Assembly: GCF_000315915.1 (NCBI RefSeq)
Contig: NC_020185.1
Span: 1,860,001-1,924,000, forward strand
Direction: 5' to 3'
Origin: Henningerozyma blattae CBS 6284
Lineage: Eukaryota; Ascomycota; Saccharomycetes; Saccharomycetales; Saccharomycetaceae
Length of the DNA: 64,000 bases
Shown: positions 26,501-37,611 of the stretch, one piece after another
How the letters are laid out: each line of letters begins with the position of its first letter
How positions within the stretch are numbered: the stretch's first letter is position 1
Program-made: the position numbers and the translations under genes
The notes under the pieces: model-generated
Seen by the model: only the letters and a program-made list of their open reading frames with translations
What the model was told of the DNA's origin: nothing
Database searches by the model: none

Positions 26501-28563
26501 CTGCATTACTAACTCCTTATAACATGACTACAAATTACAATACGATAAAATTTTAAAATGTATAGCAAATTCATGGACTAATATCTATTTATGTGTTTGT
26601 AAAGCATATATTAGAAACTTGGTTCTAAAATAGAATTGTTGCATAATAAACCTGTACTTGATACTTTCAATTGGGTTCTCTATAGTGGGATTATTATTTT
26701 TCTACTTTTAAATTTTTCTAATATCACCGTTTACTTAAGAAATTTTTTAAAAAAAGTATTTTGGTTGGAATATTTGATATTACATTTGACTCTGGATAAT
26801 TGACTACAGTTTTAGAATATTTTTATTTAAAAATTTATAAATGAATTAAAAGTAAATATGGGTTAGTATTTATCAGTAATTTTAGTACCATCTTTTAGGT
26901 ACACAACTTAATGGAAATAGTTCCTATTACAGAAACATTCTCTTCACGGAATACTATTAAATTTGGAAACTGTCTCCGCATTCTTTATACTTTTCGTTCA
27001 TATTTTCGTAGTTTGGTAAGGAAGAAACAAATTCGCAACCATTTGGAAATATCTATTTCCCACTAGTTAACCAAAAAGAAAAACATTTGGCCAGCTATCT
27101 TATTATTATTTATTTTCAAAATAAAGGCAAGCTGTAGCAAAAAAAGAACCAGTACTTTTTACCAAGTATCTAAAATATTGGGGTAATATTTCTAAATTTG
27201 TTTTCACAGAAAGTGTAATATCTTACAACATTTTCTCTAGATAATTCATAATTATATTCTGTGAAAGATCTAGCTAGAGATATCAATTCAAAGAAATTTT
27301 GTGGTAACCAATATAATTACAACAAAACAAACAACCAAACTAGTTACAACTTACAACAATAAACACCTTAAGATTAATGGCTAAAAGAAGTTGGATTGCA
27401 AAAAATATTTTGTTTTTGTTAAATATCCACCTAAAATCAAGCATTTTTCTCCAACAAATTATAAATTATTGAAGTGATATCTAGGTAGAAAAAAATTAGA
27501 AGAAAACTTGCTAATACTTACAAATTGACGAAGGGTCTAGTCGTACACCTTCAAACAATTCTTAATATTCTTAGTAAAAAAAGTAATATATTGAATTACA
27601 ATTTTTTCAAATGCTCTTTAGAGAAAGCTAAGTTGCATTTTATAATTTTGGCTGCCAATTTTTCTTAAAAGACCAAAGTTATTTTACTATTTTAGCTGTT
27701 TTGACACTTCTTTTGCAAGAATTTTATGTGGGATAGAGGATCAGACATTAAAATGAATAGCCTGAAACTTAATTTATAAAAACATGATAATATATAATTA
27801 AAGGATTCGTAATCCTTTAGATGGTTGAAATACATCAAGGAATATTGTATACACCGATATAATAAAACATAGCTATTTTATTATTCATTTTAATAATACA
27901 TTTATCATCTTATCGTACCAGAACAACATAGTAAAAGATAATAAAAAAAATACACAAACAGTTAGTTATAAAAGATAAATCCTTAGTTTTAGAGATTAAT
28001 TAAAGTAACTTACTTCATTGAGTGTATAACGTGAAGATAATAAATAAGATAAAGGAGAATATTCTACATAAATACAGCAGTATTATTCTGTGAAGCCTTA
28101 GCAAAGATAACAATACTATTAAACGATAGATATAAGCATAAAAAGATTCTATCCTTCGAAAGTACAATAAAGTCGAAAGACAAGGTACTCGGCATCCAAG
28201 TAGACTACATTAACAATAGCACAATTACAATAGTACTATCCACAAATACAATCTTGTGGTTCATTAAAAATAAATTCCCTAGAAAATTAAATCAGAGGTA
28301 ATGGTTTAGTAGTTACTTGCCGTTATTTTGTACTCAGTTCACCAAACAATACGTTTTCAAAAAGCAGACTATATATGAAAATATCCAGATATTTCTCTCA
28401 AGTATGAAAACCTTTTAGCATTGGAGAGCCTTTCTGGAAATATTACTGCTTGAGATTAAGACTAGAAATAATTATAGGAACTATTACAGGGGACATATAG
28501 TATGGTCTAACATAGTAAAAAATAGCTCAATATAGAAAAGTTAAAATACCCTGCTCTTAAAAA
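23555..28563. other. 5-kb gene-free region on the X side of the cassette
   Basis: No reading frame of useful size on either strand, no tRNA-like fold or box, no telomere-type TG repeat, no LTR ends and no point-centromere motif that I can see. The first 120 bp hold C-rich sequence continuing from alpha2; from about 23675 on it is uniformly AT-rich with many short A and T runs. It ends at the 3' end of PEX13. Ordinary spacers in this window are 0.3-1.5 kb. Confidence 0.7.
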
Positions 28564-29805
28564 TTATGCATTTATATCTTCAGTAGAAAGGCCTGGAATG
28601 TTCTCCTCATCTGTTTCTATTCTACGGATAATTTCAATGTAATTGTATGGTACATATCCTGTGCTACCATTCTTTGTCCTGACTTTCCACCATTCAGATT
28701 CGTTTCCAAATACATCCCTCCTATCAAGAATTGCAAGTAGCTCACCTTTCTTCATGGTTGCTTCTATTCTAGGATTTTCGGGGATAAAATCATATAATGC
28801 TCTACCGAATTCAAGTCTTGAGGGATCTAAAGAATGAATATCACCTCTGCTTTGAGAAGTTGAGTTTGAATATGCAAGATTTCTTCTTTGCGATGACTCT
28901 AATTTTTTGATAAACTTATTTAAAATGTATGGAAATCCAAAGACTGCAGATAAGAAAAAAATTAATGGTTTCAATGATAGCCTTCGATGCTTTATGGCAT
29001 CACTATTTGAGTAACTTGCTTCATCAGAGTTAAATTTAGAAAAGTCATCCATTAAACTTTGAACAGTATTATTCTTAGAATTAGGTGATAAGCCTAATCT
29101 GCCACCTGTAATAAGATATAGTAATTTCTTTAAAAGTTTCATTATAGTGAATATACCAAAAAATGATCCTAATAATTCTTTGATATATGAAAACTGCTCT
29201 GCCACTGATATCATTGTGAAAAAAGAGTTATGTGTAGCCATATATGTAGATTCTAACATTTGAGCAAACCCTGCCACTGCACCAATTAGACTTTCGATTA
29301 ATTGAAATGTAGACTGTGTCGAGTCACCAAATCTTTCAAACTCAGAGTTTCGATTCATAAATCCATTGTTAAATAATGATCCATATGGATTACCGTATGT
29401 ATTTGTAAAATTACCACCATACATAGAGTTATAACTATTGCCACCGTACATCCCATTATTTAAATATGAATTACCACCATATAAATTTGTTCCAGGCATA
29501 TATGATGATTCGTTTACAAAACGATTTGAATTAATACCCTGATCGAGTATATTATTAGGAGAAGAAAATTCAGGCCTATTTGCAGGTAATGAAGGAGGAG
29601 AGTCTACTTCGTGGATTGGATTTCCATTTATATCTAATCTTGATTCGGTATTTTGATTATTATTTATTATATTTTCAATTGAAGTTGAACCACCATCATT
29701 GATTGCTGATGGGTCGACTCTTTTATTGGTTTGCTCTATTTCATCTAAAGGGGGGTGCATTTCCCAAGGCTTAGGCCTTATATGTGCAGTATTCAGTTCG
29801 TTCAT
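28564..29805 (-). CDS. PEX13: Pex13, peroxisomal import docking protein
   Basis: 413 residues from the ATG at 29805 (MNELNTAHIRPKPWEMHPP); the two codons upstream lack an ATG. Pex13 is a peroxisomal membrane protein that forms the docking complex and a cohesive import pore with Pex14 and receives cargo-loaded Pex5. The N-terminal half is Asn/Gly/Tyr-rich with repeated YGGNSY-type units (about 110-145), as in the family's pore-forming segment. Two membrane segments follow (near 225-240 and 290-305), then a C-terminal SH3 domain (about 335-400): ALYDFIPENP, SEWWKVRTKNGSTGYVPYNY. It lies next to MMR1, as YLR191W lies next to YLR190W. Confidence 0.96.
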   Translation of the reverse strand: MNELNTAHIRPKPWEMHPPLDEIEQTNKRVDPSAINDGGSTSIENIINNNQNTESRLDINGNPIHEVDSPPSLPANRPEFSSPNNILDQGINSNRFVNESSYMPGTNLYGGNSYLNNGMYGGNSYNSMYGGNFTNTYGNPYGSLFNNGFMNRNSEFERFGDSTQSTFQLIESLIGAVAGFAQMLESTYMATHNSFFTMISVAEQFSYIKELLGSFFGIFTIMKLLKKLLYLITGGRLGLSPNSKNNTVQSLMDDFSKFNSDEASYSNSDAIKHRRLSLKPLIFFLSAVFGFPYILNKFIKKLESSQRRNLAYSNSTSQSRGDIHSLDPSRLEFGRALYDFIPENPRIEATMKKGELLAILDRRDVFGNESEWWKVRTKNGSTGYVPYNYIEIIRRIETDEENIPGLSTEDINA

Positions 29806-30450
29806 TTCCAAAGCAACAATTGGATAGTTGTTATGGAACTCTTATTAAGTTTAATTTTTTCTTTTTTTAAGGATTTATCCAATATTTTTACGTGTAAGAA
29901 TGCTATAATAGAATTCTAGATAATGCGGCCTTCTTTCGGGTTAACACAGAGACCCTTTCCTACCCATTATTCCACTTTTTGGAACATCATTTAAAAATTT
30001 TAAAACTATACAATATATAATGTATCTATTGATTAATTTAATTATTTTGTCTAAAAAATGTTATACAAAGTCAAAAATCAGATAGTCTGAAAAGTTAATA
30101 ACAAATTTGAGGAGAAAAAAGATAAGAAAGTTAAAATAGTGTTACAGGATAATAGAAAAATGGGAAAACTGGGTTAATAGGATAAAAAAATTAATATAGA
30201 TTAACATGGATACTAGGACCAGATGGTATCTATATATTCTTGGCCAAGAACGAGTAATTATGATTTTTCTCTTATGAAGAAGAAAAAAAGACAAACGGTA
30301 GAAGAAACTAATATAGAATTTGAAGTTGAGGTTAATATTAAAAAAAAGTGAGTGAAGAAAGCATTTTTATCATTATTATTATAATTATTATGTTTTTTTA
30401 CGGTTTATAATATTTGCATCGCATAAATATTATTTGAGTTACCGTAGAGG
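29806..30450. other. spacer PEX13 upstream / MMR1 downstream
   Basis: 645 bp, AT-rich, with purine-rich stretches around 30100-30360. Must include the PEX13 promoter; I see no clear oleate-response element. Confidence 0.35.
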
Positions 30451-32346
30451 TTACTTATGAATTTGTAGATGTAACTGTAAACCCATTTTCCTCTTTGGTG
30501 TTTGACGTAAAACCGATCTTCTTTCGGAACTTGTATCAGAAGTTGTTCTTGTACTTTGGATATTTTTCGATTTATCCATTAGTGTAGGAGGTGACATTAA
30601 TTGATTCATGGAATTGTTATTATTTATTGGGTTTTCGTTACGGTAGCTTGTTGAATTTTCCATTATCGATGTCAATACGGTTGAATTGGTTCTTGCAGAA
30701 ATTGGTTCTGAATATATTGTGTTACTATAGACACTTTCATTTGTAGAATAGTTATGAGCTAATTGATTCCCTATTTGACCGCCTGTGGTAGTATAATTGT
30801 TTGAATTTTGGCTTTGGTTTGAATTCTCAATAATCGAATTTAACATTGACTTATATTCTCTTATACTATCTTCTAGTGATTGAAGTTTTCTTTCCAATTG
30901 TGAGGCATGTCTTTCAGAGGAAATAAATGATTCAGTTTCATTATATTCATTATCAATAAAATGATTTTGTAAAGTTGATTGAGGAGATAGATGACGGCTA
31001 TTATTAAAAATTGGATTATTATGATTATTGCTATTATAACATGAGTCCATTACAGATTCATTTGTTGTAGTAATAGTTTTCATCAATTGCATATTTTGAG
31101 CTCTTAGATTTGCAATCTCTTGCTCTAATTGCTCAATTCTATTATCAATTTTACTTGCAGTTGTATTTGATAAGTTAGGCTGTTGTTGCTGCTGTTGTTG
31201 CTGTTGTATCATTGAATTTCTCTGTAAATTTAAATAATTATTATTAGATTGCAAGTTCATTTGATTAAACCAATCGAAATCTACATCAGTGGAAGCACTG
31301 GAGATAAAACTATATCTGTTGTGTTTCGGATTATTTATTTTAACAAATCCATTTTTATCCACTGGAAATTGTTCAACAGGATTTGAAATCATTAAATCAC
31401 TACTATTTTCTAACGTTAAAGAATTAGAAGTTAATTCAGACAAATCAGTAAAGATTCTTTCATTTACTGGACTTGTCATCCGGGATATAAATCTTGTTTG
31501 ATAATCAGGTATCTCTTGAGGAACAACATTGGAATAAGTTGGCACCTTTGATCTCTTTGGTAAACTAATCTTATTGACACTATTTTTTAAAACATTTGGG
31601 TTTGCACTTACATTTGAACTAGGATTTGTAAGTGGAGTGGCAATTACATCTGGTGTTGCATTTGTGTTTGAATTTGTGATTGTATTTGTATTTATATTTG
31701 AATTAGAATTTAATATCAGATTTTCTCTGGACTTAGAGTTAGCCTTTGGACTGTTTGATTTTTTCTTCTTTGGAGTCTTCTTTTTCTTTTTCTTTTCTAA
31801 AATATCCAGATTAGCATTTTCATCATTTAATGGATTTTGTGTATGTGTTTGCTTATTCCATTGAGTTCGCATCAGACATTGTTTGATATCTTGTTTCTTT
31901 TTATCTTTACCATCCAAATTATTTGAATCCAAATTATTTTTGCTATTTTTTTGAGAATCATTTACAGCTTGCTGCATTAAGATCGATGATAAAAGAGGAG
32001 TTTGATTATGTGGTTTCTTGATTTCGTCCTTGTTAAACATCAATGGCGTATTTTTAAAAAATAATAAAGAAGAAGGATTTAAATTTTCTTTTATAGAAGG
32101 ATCTGATAATCTTCTTGTTCTTTGATTATTCAATTTTGATAAAGACGTCTTATAAGTCCCAATTGAATTCAACGATAGTTTGGGGGGAGTCCCTAATAAT
32201 TGATGGAAAGTGTTGTTAGTCCCAGATACATTATTCGCTGTGCCTCCACCACCACCACCACCAAAGTTTGTATCATCCAAAGATGATACTCGCATTGGTG
32301 ACATTGGCGGTGTTAGACAACCTTTTTGAATTGGTGAACTAAACAT
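30451..32346 (-). CDS. MMR1: Mmr1, mitochondrial Myo2 adaptor (probable)
   Basis: 631 residues, longer than the 491 of S. cerevisiae. Mmr1 tethers mitochondria to Myo2 for transport into the bud. The start LTPPMSPMRVSSLDD, the segments LLGTPPKLSLNSIG and YKTSLSKLNNQRTRRLSDPS, and FFKNTPLMFNKDEIKKP followed by TPLLSSILMQQA have the look of the Mmr1 N-terminal region. A Gly7 run lies near residue 30, a Lys-rich patch near 190, a Gln9 run near 385, and a coiled coil (RIEQLEQEIANLRAQNMQLM) follows. The rest is Asn/Ser-rich and disordered. The assignment leans on adjacency to PEX13, conserved in S. cerevisiae with the same orientation. Confidence 0.78.
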   Translation of the reverse strand: MFSSPIQKGCLTPPMSPMRVSSLDDTNFGGGGGGGTANNVSGTNNTFHQLLGTPPKLSLNSIGTYKTSLSKLNNQRTRRLSDPSIKENLNPSSLLFFKNTPLMFNKDEIKKPHNQTPLLSSILMQQAVNDSQKNSKNNLDSNNLDGKDKKKQDIKQCLMRTQWNKQTHTQNPLNDENANLDILEKKKKKKTPKKKKSNSPKANSKSRENLILNSNSNINTNTITNSNTNATPDVIATPLTNPSSNVSANPNVLKNSVNKISLPKRSKVPTYSNVVPQEIPDYQTRFISRMTSPVNERIFTDLSELTSNSLTLENSSDLMISNPVEQFPVDKNGFVKINNPKHNRYSFISSASTDVDFDWFNQMNLQSNNNYLNLQRNSMIQQQQQQQQQPNLSNTTASKIDNRIEQLEQEIANLRAQNMQLMKTITTTNESVMDSCYNSNNHNNPIFNNSRHLSPQSTLQNHFIDNEYNETESFISSERHASQLERKLQSLEDSIREYKSMLNSIIENSNQSQNSNNYTTTGGQIGNQLAHNYSTNESVYSNTIYSEPISARTNSTVLTSIMENSTSYRNENPINNNNSMNQLMSPPTLMDKSKNIQSTRTTSDTSSERRSVLRQTPKRKMGLQLHLQIHK

Positions 32347-33538
32347 TATTTTTTTTTATTTTATTTTACCAATTCCTACGAATATATAAAGATAACACCA
32401 GCTCTTCTCCTTTTAATAAATTCTTTTTTTCTACTTGTTCTTGCGTTGTGTTGCGGTAAAGTTTGAGTCGTAGTCTTTGCTTCGTTACACCAGTTGGGAG
32501 TTTATTCTACTCTGCTTTAAAGTAGCAGAACAAATCTATGGAAGTAAAACAATAGTATCTTTCTCAACCAACTAGCTACTTATTAAAAGGAACGTTCAAA
32601 GTAAATAAACTTTCTGTTGTTTAGCAAACTAAAGATTTGAAAAGTGTAAAGAAAACGAAAGAAAAAAAAATATAAAGATAATAAAATGGGAGAGACACAA
32701 TATACAGACGACACAATTCGAGATGATTCCCGTGTTTATAACTGATGACAGCGTTGTGACTACAGATTTTTGTTTTCTAGTTAATCCTTTTTGATCGTAT
32801 AATTCAACAAGTACAACGTATGAGTTCTAATTGTCACACCAATAAAAGGTAAAGGATAAAATGAAAAGATGAAAATGAAAATAAAGTTGGAATTGAAATC
32901 TCGAACCATAAATCATCATCTTCCAGTAATCGAGTTTATTTTTTTAATGTATGTAATACTAGATCAGGTCTCAACGTATTATTTTAACTATAAAGAGCCT
33001 TTGTGTAACAAAACCCGGCATCAATAAACTTTTCCACGTAGCCTTGAAAAATTATATTTAACCAAATCCAGTAGTGACAATATCAGACCGATGGTTACAA
33101 ATTACCTGATCTGGGAAATAGTAAACATCAGTAAACATAAAGTGGAATTTCCTGTTCGGGTAACTATAATTGGTCCGTGATCTGGTGATTTAGGGTTGAT
33201 TAACTGGCTCGATAGGGCTATGATATTTGGTAATAGGGTTATACTTCAATAAAAACAAAATTATAAACCATGCATACATACTTATATATAAATATACATA
33301 TATACAAATCACACATAGATAAGGGGTGGGGGTCAGATGTATGAAGTACATATAGAGTGTAATAACAATATACTGGTGGGAGGAGCCAGGACAAACACGA
33401 AGTACACGTTTGCTGATTACAATCTTCCGTTCATAATCTAGAAGAGCTAACGTCTGTAGATTTTATAGGATGTAGGGTGTAGAGAAAGCAAACAAAAAAA
33501 TTGAATTAAAGTAAATTAAATTAGGAATTTCAAATTGT
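32347..33538. other. spacer MMR1 upstream / SBH downstream
   Basis: 1.2 kb with the MMR1 promoter at its left end. A small G-rich stretch (GGGGTGGGGGT, near 33325) and AT dinucleotide runs near 33280-33300 occur. I recognise no gene or RNA. Confidence 0.35.
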
Positions 33539-33832
33539 CTATTCATTGGAAGAAGAGACACCCCCGAATGCACTAGAAGTCATCTTGGAGATGACATGTA
33601 AAGCAATAACTGAGAAAATAAAACCGACAGCTAAAAATAAAATAACCAATGGGTCTACTCGTAACCCGTTAGCTTCATCGTTATAAATTTTCAAGATGGA
33701 ACCTTTCTTTTCATCACTGATTTGCGAAGCCTTTTGAACGGATTTTTCGTCTTTTCTTTGCTTGACAGCTTGAGCTTGTCTTCTCTTTTGCAAGGTACGT
33801 TGACCACCTGGGACGTTATTAGTGCTTGACAT
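33539..33832 (-). CDS. SBH1: Sec61 beta subunit (Sbh1/Sbh2)
   Basis: 97 residues from the ATG at 33832 (MSSTNNVPGGQRTLQKRRQ). Small tail-anchored beta subunit of the ER translocon (Sec61 or Ssh1 complex). The hallmark motif ILKIYNDEANGLRVDPLVIL precedes a single C-terminal membrane segment (about 66-86, LFLAVGFIFSVIALHVISKM). The middle is a Lys/Gln-rich cytosolic stretch. In S. cerevisiae SBH1 neighbours DOT6 and TRP2, as here, so SBH1 is the better symbol, though the sequence alone cannot exclude SBH2. Confidence 0.93.
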   Translation of the reverse strand: MSSTNNVPGGQRTLQKRRQAQAVKQRKDEKSVQKASQISDEKKGSILKIYNDEANGLRVDPLVILFLAVGFIFSVIALHVISKMTSSAFGGVSSSNE

Positions 33833-34957
33833 TTTCAATCCTTCTCGAATACTTAACTTGAAATTTTATAATTTATTTTCCAAAATTTCACAATTCTTGT
33901 TTGAATACAATAACCCAGTTATAATTATTTAAAAAAACCAAGAATGTATCTTCGTGTTCTATCCAATACCTTGACCATCATTACCCATAGTGTACTAAAT
34001 GCTAGATAGTTCTCTCCATCTTTGCATAATTATGCTTGCTAGTTTCTATGCGATTTCAAGAATTGAACTTAGTAGTCGTTTTGCACTTTCGTAGCAAGTT
34101 ACTAATTTGGGATTCTAAAGCCGGGTAACAAACACGTTATTTTTTTATATTTTCGTTGAAAATGATTTACATCCAAAAGAAAAAGAAAGGTACGCGTTTT
34201 TTATTTTGCACCCGGTGTTCGAAATCAGGATGGAGCAAAAACTACCAAAAATAATCAATATAATTTATATCATAACTTTGCACGAGGGAATTTTTTTTTA
34301 TTCTTATTCTTATTGGGCCATTGCCTTTTAAGATTATCAAAGTGAAAAAATTAGGAGGGATAAAAATAAAAATAAAATAAAATAAAAATAAAATAAAATA
34401 AAACAAGATATATATAAAAAAAAGATATATCAAAAAAAAGTGTATTTTACGCCGAAATCTTTACCAGATATATTTATAATCATCGCCTTTGAAACTAGGA
34501 TTTTCTAACTATTAACGATATTAAAAAAGCATACATTTGGTCTATATTATTTGCAATTGATACTTTTTTTTATTTATTTTTATTTTTTATTTTTTTTTGG
34601 TTAATTTGATATTATTTTCCATTTTGTCCAATAATTTTCGCAAAATATACTTCAAAGGAGAATACTTCAAAGGCTAATAAATATAAATCTATTCAAAGTA
34701 GAATTCATCTCGATATATCTATAATACTTTGTTTTTGTTCTTTTTTTGTTCTGTTTTTTTTTATATTTTTTTTGTTCTGGATTAATTTGTCTACGAGTTA
34801 AGTAATCCGTCAATATTTAAAAAAAATATAAACTTACATACCTTTTTTTTCATCTCAATTTTTTTTCCTTGAGATAAAAACGTTTGATTCTAGTTTGCCT
34901 TCCAAAAATTTAATACAATAAAACATACACCCTTTCACAAACTTATACAACTAACGA
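33833..34957. other. divergent SBH1/PIN4 control region
   Basis: 1.1 kb. Long T runs at 34560-34600 and 34740-34770 and an A4T-type simple repeat at 34366-34407. The last 100 bp before PIN4 are A/C-rich, a usual yeast leader. Poly(dA:dT) tracts suggest a nucleosome-poor promoter. Confidence 0.4.
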
Positions 34958-37168
34958 ATGACTAATTCTACTAGTGAGCAAGATATTTCTGCTTCAAATA
35001 GTACTGCAACAACTATTAATGGTGCAAAGAACAATGAAGGTGGCGATTTAAAAAATGATATCCAGCCCGTGGCTAGTATGAGTAATGCTAATACAAATGA
35101 AAGCTCAGATGTGGCTAGTAATTTTGATGTTAATAGTAATCCTCATCAACCCGCTAATAGTAACATAAATACTCCTACCCAAGAAGAAGATGTTATCCCC
35201 ACAGCTATTGTTATTAAAAACATTCCATTTGCTATTAAGAAAGAACAATTATTAGATGTAATTGCTAAGATGGAATTGCCATTGCCTTATGCGTTTAATT
35301 ATCATTTTGATAATGGGGTATTCAGAGGATTAGCATTTGCTAACTTTACTAATAGTGAGGAGACTGTTAAAGTTATTACTAATTTAAATGGTAAAGAAAT
35401 TGGTGGCCGAAAATTAAGAGTTGAATATAAAAAAATGCTGCCTGCTGCAGAAAGAGAAAGGATAGAAAGAGAAAAAAGAGAAAAACGTGGCCAATTGGAA
35501 GAGCAGCACAAATTTTTATCTAATCTATCACTACAATCGTTGGATAGAGTTCATTCAAACTCGAATATTCATAATCAACATTCAAATTCAACCTCAAATT
35601 TGAATTTGTCTTCTAGTAATAATAATTCCCAATTATTTGCTTCATTTATTTCTGGTAATATTAATAATCCACCAAATAGTTCTAATCAACGGCAATCACA
35701 ACAGCAACAACAGCAACAACAGCAGCAACAGCAGCAACAACAATCACCTTATTTGTCTACTCAAAATTCGACACCTTCATCTCATCACCAACATCATCCT
35801 CATCACCAACAACAAGCACAACAACAACAACAGCAAACGCAAACACAACAACAATTGTTTATTCAACAATCACAACATTTTGATAGCAAAATTCCAAATA
35901 ATAATAATAATGTTACTCCCACAGAAAGATATTATGCCCCATTACCTTCGTCATCAACTATGTCATTACCACCACAGCAATTAGATTTCAATGATCCTGA
36001 TACACTTGATTTATATACGCAATTATTATTGTTTAAAGAAAGAGAAAGACAATTTTATGAATTAGCATATCCTATTGGATTATCAGCTAATCATAAGCGT
36101 ATTATCAATGTATTGTGTTCGTTTCTTGGTTTAGTTGAAATTTATGATCCAACATTCATTCTTATAAGAAGAAAAAATCTTGATTCTAATAATTTACAGT
36201 CGCATTTACAACAACAAGGACAAGTTACTATGATTCAACCATTACAAGCCAGTTCTACCGGTGGGTCCATGAATAGATCACAGTCATATACCAGTTTATT
36301 ACAAGCACATGCAGCATCGATTTCTAATAATAATAATAATAATAACAATAATAATAATAGTACAAGTAATACAAATAATGCTAACAACAACAATAATAAC
36401 AGTAATAATAGCAATAGTAACAATAATAATAATGGGAATACGCCTAATTTGAATAATAATAATAATCACCACCTTCTTTCCTCTCATCATCAAAATAATT
36501 TGATATCTTCAAATGGGCTGGGATTAAATTTGACGAATTCTAATAGTAATAGTAATCTTAATAGTCTTGCTAATGGTATTTTATCTAGTACCTCCAGCAC
36601 TAATATGTTATCTAATAACTCTACCCCTAATATATTAGCCAACTCATCACCTATTACGTTAACTCAACAAATTCCTATTATATCTTCACCAAAACAACCG
36701 ATTCCTAATAATAGTATTACAAACCCTAATAGTTTACAAAATAGCGAAGGCCAAGTATTTTTAAGACAAACATCACATTTAGCTTCTTCAAGCTCACGAA
36801 TTCCATCTGGATATTCATCGAACCATTCATTGAATCCATTAAACCCATTATTAAGAAATCCTAATGCTTCACCAAACTCCACAATAGTTACACCAAATAC
36901 AAATACCACCAGCAATAGAGCTCCACCATTACAATTTTACCAAACATCCAATACATCACATCAACAGTTGGTAGCTCAAAATACTAATGGATCCACCCAT
37001 TCTAATTTTTCTATTCATTCGTATCACGATGATGCATTAGCCCAAGCCAATGTTGGCGCTTCTACTATATTAAACGATGTTTATAATGGATTAAGTAATG
37101 GATTAGAAGATGGGTTGAACAGGTCGTTAAGCAGTTTAGATTTACAGAATAAGAAGACTACTTGGTGA
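34958..37168 (+). CDS. PIN4: Pin4/Mdt1, RRM protein of the G2/M checkpoint network
   Basis: 736 residues. One RRM (about 85-160) holds IPTAIVIKNIPFAIKKEQLL, FNYHFDNGVFRGLAFANF and GRKLRVEYKKMLPAAERERI. A conserved second block is LDFNDPDTLDLYTQLLLFKE followed by YELAYPIGLSANHKRIINVL, an R3H-like region, then the MNRSQSYTSLLQAHAA motif. Poly-Gln (about 250-262), His/Gln and long Asn tracts (about 455-495) fill the rest, and the C-terminus DGLNRSLSSLDLQNKKTTW is typical. In S. cerevisiae it is a Rad53 FHA partner with many SQ/TQ sites, and overexpression induces the [PSI+] prion. Confidence 0.96.
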   Translation: MTNSTSEQDISASNSTATTINGAKNNEGGDLKNDIQPVASMSNANTNESSDVASNFDVNSNPHQPANSNINTPTQEEDVIPTAIVIKNIPFAIKKEQLLDVIAKMELPLPYAFNYHFDNGVFRGLAFANFTNSEETVKVITNLNGKEIGGRKLRVEYKKMLPAAERERIEREKREKRGQLEEQHKFLSNLSLQSLDRVHSNSNIHNQHSNSTSNLNLSSSNNNSQLFASFISGNINNPPNSSNQRQSQQQQQQQQQQQQQQQSPYLSTQNSTPSSHHQHHPHHQQQAQQQQQQTQTQQQLFIQQSQHFDSKIPNNNNNVTPTERYYAPLPSSSTMSLPPQQLDFNDPDTLDLYTQLLLFKERERQFYELAYPIGLSANHKRIINVLCSFLGLVEIYDPTFILIRRKNLDSNNLQSHLQQQGQVTMIQPLQASSTGGSMNRSQSYTSLLQAHAASISNNNNNNNNNNNSTSNTNNANNNNNNSNNSNSNNNNNGNTPNLNNNNNHHLLSSHHQNNLISSNGLGLNLTNSNSNSNLNSLANGILSSTSSTNMLSNNSTPNILANSSPITLTQQIPIISSPKQPIPNNSITNPNSLQNSEGQVFLRQTSHLASSSSRIPSGYSSNHSLNPLNPLLRNPNASPNSTIVTPNTNTTSNRAPPLQFYQTSNTSHQQLVAQNTNGSTHSNFSIHSYHDDALAQANVGASTILNDVYNGLSNGLEDGLNRSLSSLDLQNKKTTW
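36326..36450 (+). repeat. AAT/AAC codon repeat in PIN4
   Basis: Nearly uninterrupted AAT/AAC codons coding Asn with a few Ser/Thr. Slippage-prone; the length is likely to vary between strains. Confidence 0.8.
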
Positions 37169-37611
37169 TGTGTATGACAAGCGATTTTTCTCCAGAAATT
37201 CCTTATTTTTTATTTAATTATAAATTTTTTTTTCCAAAGTTAATTTTATTATGATTTAATGAATGATGATTATATAGTGTTTATAAATTAATGATTTTAT
37301 AGTAGTGTGTAATAATGTATTGTAATGTTAAGAGAGTACTGTTACGAGGGTTATTTGGAGTAAAACTGCTAAAATCCGCAAAGGGTAATAGGATTTGCAT
37401 TATTGTCGCCCTCATTCGGAGTATATATAAAGAAAAACAAAAATTATTAGAAGTTGTATAATGTATATATCTAAAAAACAAAATATCTATCAATGCTATG
37501 AAAACTACATTAGTGATAATACAAGATTACGATTAAGTATGGTATCACGATATTATTTTTTTCTAAAAAATGACTACGTCATGTATTATTATTATTATTA
37601 CTATCATTATT
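37169..37611. other. convergent spacer PIN4/DOT6
   Basis: 443 bp, AT-rich, with an ATT trinucleotide run at 37584-37600. Nothing else recognised. Confidence 0.35.

Noticed and set aside
23555..28563. Point centromere in the gene desert
   Set aside because: CACGTG at 26257 lacks the full CDEI context and no CDEIII-type TGTTT...CCGAA follows at proper spacing; TTTCGG at 23828 has the wrong spacing too.
33300..33345. Interstitial telomere repeat (G-rich stretch)
   Set aside because: Only one short GGGGTGGGGGT block without repetition.
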